DNA from: an uncultured Clostridia bacterium
Lineage (GTDB): Bacteria > Bacillota > Clostridia > Oscillospirales > CAG-272
DNA length: 5,582 nt
Assembly (NCBI GenBank): GCA_904501865.1
Contig: CAJGCF010000079.1
Location: 1-5,582, forward strand
Direction of reading: 5' to 3'
In this document: in pieces, positions 1 to 5,538 of the stretch
How positions within the stretch are numbered: the first letter of the stretch is position 1
How the letters are laid out: the number at the start of each line of letters is the position of its first letter
The notes under the pieces: model-generated
Told to the model about the DNA's origin: nothing
Databases searched by the model: none
The model's input: the letters and a program-made list of their open reading frames with translations, nothing else
Program-made: the position numbers and the translations under genes

Positions 1-77
1 CTTCTGTTTCTTCTTCTGCGTCCCTGACGGTTGCCTTGATTTTCGGAGACGTTGGATTTATTTGTTTCAGGATTCAT
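1..77 (-). CDS. Start of a gene downstream of holB, cut by the window edge (possible RicT/YaaT PSP1-domain protein)
   Basis: An open frame runs off the left edge on the minus strand. From the ATG at 77 it has 25 complete codons, starting MNPETNKSNV and continuing into a basic stretch rich in Gly, Arg and Asn (RQGRRRRNR at residues 17-25). A second in-frame ATG lies 12 nt upstream at 89. I prefer 77 because an AAAGGA Shine-Dalgarno-like sequence sits about 11 nt before it, whereas that same sequence directly abuts the ATG at 89. The gene starts about 45 nt after the holB stop on the same strand with no terminator between, so the two are probably co-transcribed. In many Firmicutes the gene after holB is ricT/yaaT (PSP1 domain), and some homologues have low-complexity basic tails; that identity rests on synteny only. 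The visible part contains no domain, so the function cannot be read from sequence. Confidence 0.5.
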   Translation of the reverse strand, partial: MNPETNKSNVSENQGNRQGRRRRNR

Positions 78-122
78 AGCTTTGACCATCCTTTGTGTAA
101 CTTTCTTTTTTAACGAGAGCCG

Positions 123-1154
123 TCAGATAAGACGCGCCCTCTGCATCATATTCATAAGAGCGAGACGGACATTAGCATTCGCCTCAAGGTCGGATATCGC
201 CTGAGCTGCCGCGTCGTAAAGTGCGAACAGAGCCTCCGACGTAAAATTTGAAGCAAGCTCGCACGCAAGCTCCGCGTCTTCAAAGAAGCACAGGGAAACC
301 GCCTCATCCTTTTTGAGTAATATAAGGTCGCGCACGGCCTCCTCGAGATAGGAAAGCTGGCGGCACACGTCCTGCCTTTTGTTGCCGAGAGCCGATATGA
401 CCTCAAACGCACCGCCCCTGTCCGACGAGGATATCATAGAAATAATATTCCTTGCCGTTTTCTTTTGCTCAAGCACACTCTTTCTGTGCTTTGTGTCAAG
501 CAGGGAAAGAGCATATCCTATGCGTCCCGCGCTTACCTTTATTACAGAGGCGAATTCATCGGGAGATTCTTCATGAAGAGATATTGCGCGTCTGTCTGTT
601 TTCAGAAGATGCTCCTTGACCTCATCATCGGATAGGCGCTGAGTCCGTAGAGACGGCGCACGGCTGCGTACCGTTTCGAGAAGCGATGTGGAATTTTCGC
701 ATATCAAAAAGAATATAATGTACTCGGGAGGCTCCTCGAGAGAGAGCAGAAAAGCATTCTGTGCCTGCGGAGTCATACTGTCAGAATTGTTTATGATGTA
801 TATTTTGAAATCAAGGTCGTTGGGTGCGATATATATGTCATTTTTCATCTGACGTATCGCCTCAACTCCGATAGACGCGCGGTCGCCCTCAAGTCCTATC
901 GAGATTATGTCGGGTGAGTTGCCCGAAAATATTTTTTGACAATTGCGGCATTTTCCACAGGGAGTTTTTGCTTTCGAGTCTGCTTTGTGCTCACAGGAAA
1001 GAGCCGCCGCGACGGAAAGAGCAAGTGTGTGCCTTCCCGTGCCCGAAGGACCTTCAAGGATATATGCGTGTGACAGCGAGCCCTCATCAACGTCGCGGCA
1101 CAGTCTGTCTACAAGGGCTACGTTACCCACGACGGCGTCAAAATGACAACTCAT
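123..1154 (-). CDS. holB: DNA polymerase III subunit delta' (clamp loader)
   Basis: This is the delta' subunit of the cytoplasmic clamp loader, which helps load the beta sliding clamp on DNA. The 343 residues are a normal length for the family. In order they show a P-loop region (GPSGTGRHT, residues 35-43), a four-Cys zinc module (C54, C66, C69, C72, the last three as CGKCRNC), a Walker B-like strand (KIYIINNSD, 117-125), the AFLLSLEEPP helix (134-143, the family's usual LLKxLEEPP), a sensor/arginine-finger segment (SRAPS, 164-168) and a helical C-terminal collar. The ATP-site motifs are eroded: Walker A Lys is Arg41, the Walker B acidic pair is Asn122-Asn123, and the SRC motif reads SRA, with Arg165 kept. 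This fits a delta' that acts as stator rather than ATPase. The start is supported by GAGGGGGG seven nt upstream and a perfect promoter just beyond. The zinc module and gene order favour delta' over DnaX, which is much longer. Confidence 0.95.
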   Translation of the reverse strand: MSCHFDAVVGNVALVDRLCRDVDEGSLSHAYILEGPSGTGRHTLALSVAAALSCEHKADSKAKTPCGKCRNCQKIFSGNSPDIISIGLEGDRASIGVEAIRQMKNDIYIAPNDLDFKIYIINNSDSMTPQAQNAFLLSLEEPPEYIIFFLICENSTSLLETVRSRAPSLRTQRLSDDEVKEHLLKTDRRAISLHEESPDEFASVIKVSAGRIGYALSLLDTKHRKSVLEQKKTARNIISMISSSDRGGAFEVISALGNKRQDVCRQLSYLEEAVRDLILLKKDEAVSLCFFEDAELACELASNFTSEALFALYDAAAQAISDLEANANVRLALMNMMQRARLI

Positions 1155-1161
1155 AACGCAT

Positions 1162-1169
1162 CCCCCCTC
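1162..1169 (-). promoter_or_regulatory. Shine-Dalgarno site of holB
   Basis: On the minus strand GAGGGGGG ends 7 nt before the holB ATG at 1154. It decides the start: another ATG at 1161 lies in a different frame that stops after seven codons and has no suitably spaced site. Confidence 0.75.
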
Positions 1170-1190
1170 ACTTTGAAATAGCCTTTTCTA

Positions 1191-1219
1191 ATTATATCAA
1201 AAAAACGTAAGCTTGTCAA
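1191..1219 (-). promoter_or_regulatory. Sigma-A promoter of holB, perfect consensus with extended -10
   Basis: On the minus strand the -35 TTGACA is at 1219-1214 and the -10 TATAAT at 1196-1191, separated by exactly 17 nt. TG precedes the -10 by one base (TGATATAAT), giving an extended -10. Transcription should begin near 1184, leaving a leader of about 30 nt before holB. The DNA just upstream of the -35 is A-rich on this strand, compatible with an UP element. This implies holB starts its own transcript here rather than being read from an upstream gene. Confidence 0.88.
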
Positions 1220-1341
1220 GTACACAAATTTTGTCCTTTTTGCTCGTTTTTGCCCAAAAAAAACACCTAAAACCCCTGGTTGTTTGTTAAAATTACCATA
1301 TATTGCGTGCTTTATTTGGGGAAATTGTGCATTGACAAGCT
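1210..1341. repeat. 10-bp inverted repeat formed by the two -35 regions
   Basis: AGCTTGTCAA (1210-1219) is the exact reverse complement of TTGACAAGCT (1332-1341). Each copy is a -35 hexamer plus the first four spacer bases of its own promoter, so the two promoters share sequence beyond the consensus hexamer. The arms are 112 bp apart. Six of the ten bases are explained by both promoters matching consensus; the AGCT extension is the extra identity. Confidence 0.7.
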
Positions 1342-1360
1342 GAGCCTTAAGTGGTATAAT
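1332..1360 (+). promoter_or_regulatory. Sigma-A promoter of the glycogen operon, perfect consensus with extended -10
   Basis: TTGACA (1332-1337) and TATAAT (1355-1360) are separated by 17 nt, with TG one base before the -10 (TGGTATAAT). Transcription should start near 1367, giving an untranslated leader of about 105 nt before the first gene. Nothing between the -10 and the gene resembles a terminator or riboswitch. All three plus-strand genes can be read from this promoter. Confidence 0.9.
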
Positions 1361-1395
1361 TATATCATAGAGACAGACCGACAAAAAAATGCTGA

Positions 1396-1425
1396 TTGAC
1401 ACTTTTGTAAAAATAGAGTTATATG
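1396..1425 (+). promoter_or_regulatory. Possible second, weaker sigma-A promoter of the glycogen operon
   Basis: A second exact TTGACA lies at 1396-1401, downstream of the first promoter. The matching -10 is poor: TATATG at 1420-1425 with an 18-nt spacer matches four of six positions, and TTATAT at 1419-1424 with 17 nt matches three. If used, it would start transcription near 1432 and give a leader of about 40 nt. It could equally be a chance hexamer in AT-rich DNA. Confidence 0.3.
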
Positions 1426-1456
1426 CTATGTTGTTGATATGCGAAAACGATTTTTT

Positions 1457-1462
1457 AAGGAG
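1457..1462 (+). promoter_or_regulatory. Shine-Dalgarno site of the GlgB-like gene
   Basis: AAGGAG ends 11 nt before the ATG at 1474. The spacing is slightly long but it is the only purine-rich site in the area, and the ATG at 1474 is the first start in the frame that carries the family similarity. The earlier ATGs at 1389, 1428 and 1439 are in other frames. Confidence 0.7.
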
Positions 1463-1473
1463 ACCGACGCGCT

Positions 1474-3162
1474 ATGTTCATTCGTGATTTTGAAACGGAT
1501 AAGGATTTGCTCGGTTTCTGTGCAAAGCAGAGCGTATACGATTTTATGGGCGCTCACGATTGTGGCGCCTTTGTGCGTTTCAGGTTTTTTGCGCCAGAGG
1601 CGGATGCGGTCTATCTTGTAGCATCTTTCAACGAATGGAGCGATAACACTCTTATGTCAAGATGCGGCTACGATGGAGTTTGGGAGGCTTGTGTGCCTCG
1701 CGAGGAAATGCGCGTGGGAGACACCTACAAATACAAGCTTTACGTGAACGGAAGAGTGTTTTATAAAACAGACCCGTATGCTCGTATGGCCACCTCGTTT
1801 CCTTATTACAACGCTGTGATATGCGACGAGGCGGAGTATTCTTGGCGTGACGGAGTATGGCTTTCACGTAGAGCCGAGACGTACGGGCAAGAAAATTCCA
1901 ACTATCCAATGCATATATACGAAATAGAACTATGCAATTGGAAAAGGCACGATGACGGAGGTTTTCTTTCATACACCGAGCTTGCCGATGAGATTGTACC
2001 TTATCTCAAGCAGATGGGGTATACTCACGTTCTTATCACGGGACTGTTTGAACGTTGCTTTGATGACCAGAGTCAGAGTGAGACAGTGGAATATTACGCC
2101 CCCACCTCAAAGCACGGCACTCCACAAGATTTTATGAGGCTTGTTGACCACGCGCATACGTGCGGCATTGGGGTTTTGCTCGATTGGAGCATTCGTAAAA
2201 AAGACCTTACCGACGAAAACGTCAAAAAATTGCGTTTGTGCGGAAATAATTTTGAATCCTATCTTTTGTCAAATCTTATCTATTGGGCGGACAAGTACCA
2301 TATAGACGGAATAAAGACGCCGAGTATTTGCCCTGAGAGAGCAAGCTTTTTCCATGATATCGCGTGGCATATGAAAGAGCTGATGCCGGATTTTCTAATG
2401 ATAGCGGATGGCAGAGGGGACTTTCTTAAAAAGCTTGGATTTGATATCATTTTCAACAATGCTTGGTCTGATGCGACTATGTCGTATATCGAAAAGGACA
2501 TTGACGTGCGCTCAGTTGACGATATCGTATCTTATGACACCTGCTGTCAAGGAGGACTTATTGCAATATCGGATAAGCACGTTTTGCCGGGCAGGAAAAC
2601 GCTGATAGGTAAGATGACGGGCGATTATTGGAGAAAATTCGCGGGCGCTCGAGCCACTCTTGCGTATCAGATGATGTCGCGCGGTAAAAAGCTTACCGTT
2701 ATGGGAAGCGAGATAGGTCAGTATAAGGAGTGGGGCAGCGAGGTTGAATGGCATCTGCTCGAATATGACAACCACGCTGCGTTTCAGCTGTACTGCTCTG
2801 ACCTGAATGCGTTATATCTCAAGTGTCCGCAGCTTTGGTACGAAGATGGAGAGAATAACTGTTGTGCTCCCACAAAGGTGAGTGATAACGTCATTTGCAT
2901 CAAGAGTTGCTCGTGTGACGGCAGGGAGCTTGCCGCGGTGATAAATTTCTCGTATTACACGTATGAGAATTTCTGCATATCGGTTGACCGCCCGGGCTTG
3001 TGGAGAGAGATCTTCAATTCGGACAGTAAAAAATACGGCGGAAGTGGCATCAACAATAAAGAGGCAAGTGTACTGAGCTATCTGACAGATTCGGGCGAGT
3101 ATGCCCTCAAAATTACGGTTCCCCCACTTGCTGTGACCGTCTTTGAGTGCTTAGTAAAATGA
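1474..3162 (+). CDS. GlgB-family (CBM48 + GH13) branching-enzyme homologue, predicted catalytically inactive
   Basis: The fold family is 1,4-alpha-glucan branching enzyme. An N-terminal YDFMGAH (22-28) leads into a CBM48-like beta domain (about 31-105, with FNEW and KTDPYA). The GH13 barrel follows (about 145-450, with SYTELADEIVPYLKQMGYTH, YYAPTSKHGTP, GVLLDW, YHIDG, KMTGDYWRKFA, GSEIGQYKEW and EWHLLEY). Last comes a C-terminal beta domain (about 465-562, with GLWREIFNSD, YGGSG and TVPPLAV). These match branching enzymes strongly, but the active site does not. Against E. coli GlgB, the region I His is Lys242, the Arg before the nucleophile is Lys281, the nucleophile Asp is Pro283, the acid/base Glu is Asp312, and the His-Asp pair of region IV is Asp367-Lys368. 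Only Asp237 remains. At 562 residues it is shorter than usual (about 630-730), mostly between the catalytic regions. The frame is unbroken, so I call a pseudoenzyme, not a pseudogene. It is first in the operon with glgC and glgD; a glycogen-binding or scaffold role is inference. No gene symbol is given because branching activity is not expected. Confidence 0.9.
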   Translation: MFIRDFETDKDLLGFCAKQSVYDFMGAHDCGAFVRFRFFAPEADAVYLVASFNEWSDNTLMSRCGYDGVWEACVPREEMRVGDTYKYKLYVNGRVFYKTDPYARMATSFPYYNAVICDEAEYSWRDGVWLSRRAETYGQENSNYPMHIYEIELCNWKRHDDGGFLSYTELADEIVPYLKQMGYTHVLITGLFERCFDDQSQSETVEYYAPTSKHGTPQDFMRLVDHAHTCGIGVLLDWSIRKKDLTDENVKKLRLCGNNFESYLLSNLIYWADKYHIDGIKTPSICPERASFFHDIAWHMKELMPDFLMIADGRGDFLKKLGFDIIFNNAWSDATMSYIEKDIDVRSVDDIVSYDTCCQGGLIAISDKHVLPGRKTLIGKMTGDYWRKFAGARATLAYQMMSRGKKLTVMGSEIGQYKEWGSEVEWHLLEYDNHAAFQLYCSDLNALYLKCPQLWYEDGENNCCAPTKVSDNVICIKSCSCDGRELAAVINFSYYTYENFCISVDRPGLWREIFNSDSKKYGGSGINNKEASVLSYLTDSGEYALKITVPPLAVTVFECLVK

Positions 3163-3193
3163 ATTCGCAATAAATATATTAAAAATAAACAAA

Positions 3194-3200
3194 AGAGGAG
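3194..3200 (+). promoter_or_regulatory. Shine-Dalgarno site of glgC
   Basis: The AGAGGAG core ends 8 nt before the ATG at 3209 in an otherwise A/T-rich 46-nt spacer. An ATG overlapping the site at 3201 is in another frame and too close to be used. No promoter or terminator is visible in the spacer, so glgC should be read through from the upstream gene. Confidence 0.85.
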
Positions 3201-3208
3201 ATGTTTTC

Positions 3209-4393
3209 ATGTTTAAGAAAAAAGAGTGTGTGGCAATGCTACTCGCAGGAGGACAGGGCTCAAGACTTTATGCCTTGACCACCAAGACCGCAAAACCCGC
3301 GGTGCCGTTTGGTGGCAAATACAGGATCATCGACTTCACCTTATCAAACTGTATCAACTCAGGCATAGATACTGTCGGAGTTCTTACACAATATCAACCT
3401 CTCGTGCTCAACGAATATATAGGAAACGGTCAGCCTTGGGATCTTGACCGTGTCTATGGCGGTGTTAAGATACTTCCGCCCTATCAAGGTCAGAAATCTG
3501 CCGATTGGTATAAGGGAACGGCAAACGCTATCTATCAGAACCTCGCGTTCATAGATAGATACGATACCGATTACGTTCTCATACTTTCGGGCGATCATAT
3601 CTATAAGATGGACTATGATAAGATGCTCCGCTACCACAAGGAAAAGGGAGCTGACTGTACCATAGCCGTTATCGACGTGCCGCTCAGCGAGGCGAGCAGA
3701 TTCGGAATAATGAGTACTAACGAGGACGGTTCTATATACAAGTTCTCGGAAAAGCCCAAACATCCCGACAGCACCAACGCATCTATGGGTATATATATCT
3801 TCAATAAGGATAAGCTCTCCAAGTATCTTATAGCCGACGAGGCAGATCCCGAATCCTCAAACGATTTTGGAAAGAACATAATTCCCAATATGCTCGCGGC
3901 GGGAGAGAAGATGTTTGCGTATCCCTTTGAGGGATATTGGAAGGATGTTGGAACCATATCTTCCTTGTGGGAAGCGAATATGGACCTTATCGGAAATGAT
4001 CCCGTTCTTGACCTCGGTGACAACGATTGGAGAATATACTCAAAGAACCAATCCAACGGACCGCAGTTTATCGCGGATACGGCAAGGGTAAACAACTGCT
4101 ATATAACAGACGGTTGTGAGATATACGGAACCGTTATCAACAGTGTTCTCGGATCTGGGGTAAAGGTCTGTCACGGTGCGTACGTAAAGGATAGCGTGCT
4201 TATGGGTGATACTGTGGTCGGCTCGGGCGCTACCGTGAATTATTCCATAATCGACACCAACGTCGAGATAGGCGCGGGCGCTGTGATAGGTGTCGCAAAG
4301 GAAAAGGCAAAGGGAATCACCGTAATAGGTGAGGACGTTAAGGTAAATAACGGCGCCACTATAGAAGACGGCGCGATAATTTCCGAAATTTAA
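3209..4393 (+). CDS. glgC: Glucose-1-phosphate adenylyltransferase (ADP-glucose pyrophosphorylase), catalytic subunit
   Basis: This cytoplasmic enzyme makes ADP-glucose and pyrophosphate from glucose-1-phosphate and ATP, the committed step of bacterial glycogen synthesis. The 394 residues match the family. The nucleotidyltransferase domain (about 8-265) has the ATP-binding loop LAGGQGSRL (12-20), AKPAVPFGGKYRIIDF (28-43), PWDLDR (76-81), WYKGTANAIYQN (100-111), SGDHIY with the metal-binding Asp129, FSEKP with the glucose-1-phosphate Lys182, and YWKDVGT with the second metal Asp246. All key residues are present. The C-terminal part (about 285-394) is a left-handed beta-helix of hexapeptide-like repeats (such as NVEIGAGAVIG), used for subunit contacts and allosteric control. 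It lies 46 nt after the GlgB-like gene and 14 nt before glgD, so it most likely forms a GlgC-GlgD hetero-oligomer, as described for Geobacillus and Ruminococcus enzymes. Effectors cannot be read from the sequence. Confidence 0.97.
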   Translation: MFKKKECVAMLLAGGQGSRLYALTTKTAKPAVPFGGKYRIIDFTLSNCINSGIDTVGVLTQYQPLVLNEYIGNGQPWDLDRVYGGVKILPPYQGQKSADWYKGTANAIYQNLAFIDRYDTDYVLILSGDHIYKMDYDKMLRYHKEKGADCTIAVIDVPLSEASRFGIMSTNEDGSIYKFSEKPKHPDSTNASMGIYIFNKDKLSKYLIADEADPESSNDFGKNIIPNMLAAGEKMFAYPFEGYWKDVGTISSLWEANMDLIGNDPVLDLGDNDWRIYSKNQSNGPQFIADTARVNNCYITDGCEIYGTVINSVLGSGVKVCHGAYVKDSVLMGDTVVGSGATVNYSIIDTNVEIGAGAVIGVAKEKAKGITVIGEDVKVNNGATIEDGAIISEI

Positions 4394-4395
4394 GT

Positions 4396-4403
4396 GGAGG
4401 TGA
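4396..4403 (+). promoter_or_regulatory. Shine-Dalgarno site of glgD
   Basis: GGAGGTGA begins two bases after the glgC stop codon, and its GGAGG core ends 7 nt before the glgD ATG at 4408. It is the strongest ribosome binding site in the window, and the 14-nt gap suggests translational coupling between the two subunits. Confidence 0.9.
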
Positions 4404-4407
4404 CGAA

Positions 4408-5538
4408 ATGACAGCAGTAGGTCTTATATTTTCAAATATACACGATAACAGCATTCCGGAGCTTACCAGATTGAGAACCATCGGAAGCGTTCCGTTCGGC
4501 GGAAGATACAGACTCATAGATTTTGCGATTTCAAGTATGGTCAACTCGGGAATATCAAAAATAGGAATAGTTACGCATAATAACTATCAGTCTTTGCTCG
4601 ACCACCTCGGAAACGGCAAGGACTGGGATCTGGCAAGACGCTCGGGGGGCATCAAGATACTTCCTCCGTACATTTCTTCATTTGAGAATGCGGCGTCCAA
4701 CAAATATTACTCATCAAGGCTTGAGGCTCTTATGGGCACGGTCAATTTTTTCAACAGATGTAAGGAAGAATTTGTAGTAATGTCAGACTGTGACGTTATC
4801 TGTAATATCGACCTTAACGACGTTGTAGAAAAGCACGCGGAATCGGGAGCAGACATAACCTTCGTTACAAAGAAAGCAAAGGTTTCCTCGGATATGCACG
4901 AGACCGTTTCAGTAGTACAAAGCGATGAAAATGGTAATCTCACAGATATCTCCGAGGTCAAGAATTATAACGGAGAGGCGCAGATATACATCAACATTAT
5001 GGTGGTAAGACGCAAATATCTTCTCAACGTTCTTGATAATGCCATAGGACGAGGTCACACTAGCTTTATGTGTGACGTGGTGCAGAGAAATATCGGCAGA
5101 GAAAATTATAAGGTATATAATTACGAAGGATTCTATGCTCACGTGGGCTCTATGGAGGGTTATTTCGACTGCTCAATGCAGCTGTTGAAGACCGACGCGC
5201 GTGGAAGACTCTTTGGTGTTAAAAACCGCCCCGTGCTCACCAAGATAAGAAACTCGGCTCCCACAAGATATTGCGAGGGCTCTAAGGTCACAAGTTCCGT
5301 GGTCGCTGAGGGTTGCGTTATTGAGGGAACAGTGGAAAATTCCGTCATATTCAGAGGTGTGCACGTAGGCAAGGGTGCGGTAGTTAAGAACTGCATACTT
5401 TTCCAGGACACCTACGTTTGCCCGGGAGCGGAGCTTAATTGTGTCATAACCGATAAGAATGTTATCATAAAGGATAAGCGAGTTCTTTCCGGCTGTGAGA
5501 ATATGCCTTTCTATATAGGAAAGAAAATGTCGGTGTGA
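4408..5538 (+). CDS. glgD: GlgD, non-catalytic regulatory subunit of ADP-glucose pyrophosphorylase
   Basis: A paralogue of GlgC that in Firmicutes partners GlgC and modulates its activity. The 376 residues keep the fold: SVPFGGRYRLIDF (27-39), MVNSGISKIGI (44-54), HLGNGKDWDLARRSGG (66-81), ILPPY, and a C-terminal beta-helix (about 285-376). The ligand residues are gone. The Gly-rich ATP loop is replaced by IFSNIHDNSIPELTR (7-21), typical of GlgD. SGDH becomes SDCD (126-129). The glucose-1-phosphate Lys of the SEKP motif is Val184 in ISEVK. The metal Asp of KDVG is His245 in AHVG. These losses match the known GlgD family and argue against a second active GlgC. It follows glgC by 14 nt, so the two are probably made in matched amounts. 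The gene ends 44 nt before the window edge; no terminator or next gene start is visible there. Confidence 0.95.
   Translation: MTAVGLIFSNIHDNSIPELTRLRTIGSVPFGGRYRLIDFAISSMVNSGISKIGIVTHNNYQSLLDHLGNGKDWDLARRSGGIKILPPYISSFENAASNKYYSSRLEALMGTVNFFNRCKEEFVVMSDCDVICNIDLNDVVEKHAESGADITFVTKKAKVSSDMHETVSVVQSDENGNLTDISEVKNYNGEAQIYINIMVVRRKYLLNVLDNAIGRGHTSFMCDVVQRNIGRENYKVYNYEGFYAHVGSMEGYFDCSMQLLKTDARGRLFGVKNRPVLTKIRNSAPTRYCEGSKVTSSVVAEGCVIEGTVENSVIFRGVHVGKGAVVKNCILFQDTYVCPGAELNCVITDKNVIIKDKRVLSGCENMPFYIGKKMSV

Larger units (their letters stand above)
1155..1473. other. Divergent intergenic region between holB and the glycogen operon
   Basis: These 319 bases separate two genes that point away from each other. 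They hold the two consensus promoters, a possible weaker third promoter, the ribosome binding sites at both ends, and 112 bp of AT-rich DNA between the two -35 boxes (1220-1331) with A- and T-tracts (for example A-run 1256-1263). I see no tRNA, riboswitch, intrinsic terminator or convincing protein-coding frame. The frame open on the minus strand at 1151-1402 spans both promoters and has no ribosome binding site, so I treat it as chance. The expected leader of the plus-strand transcript is about 105 nt. Confidence 0.8.

Noticed and set aside
1151..1402. An 83-codon minus-strand frame across the intergenic region.
   Set aside because: It covers both consensus promoters, has no ribosome binding site, and resembles no known family.
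1375..1468. An 8-bp direct repeat AGACCGAC at 1375-1382 and 1461-1468 in the leader.
   Set aside because: Only two copies 86 bp apart, one overlapping the ribosome binding site region; too short to separate from chance.
1389..1487. A 32-codon frame in the leader of the glycogen operon whose stop overlaps the start of the GlgB-like gene by 14 nt, suggesting a coupled leader peptide.
   Set aside because: No Shine-Dalgarno precedes its ATG (only A-rich DNA), it shows no run of regulatory codons, and no attenuator hairpin is visible. A chance frame is more likely.
1474..3162. Calling the GlgB-like gene a pseudogene because its catalytic residues are missing.
   Set aside because: The frame is uninterrupted, start and stop are well placed, a strong promoter and ribosome binding site are present, and non-catalytic motifs are well preserved.
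3143..3180. A possible internal promoter before glgC (TTGAGT followed by AT-rich TAAATATATT).
   Set aside because: The spacing between any -35-like and -10-like hexamers is wrong (about 22 nt or more), and the gene is close enough to be read through from upstream.
3209..5538. Similarity between glgC and glgD read as a recent tandem duplication.
   Set aside because: The proteins differ at all ligand sites in the way the GlgC and GlgD families do throughout Firmicutes, so this is an ancient paralogy.
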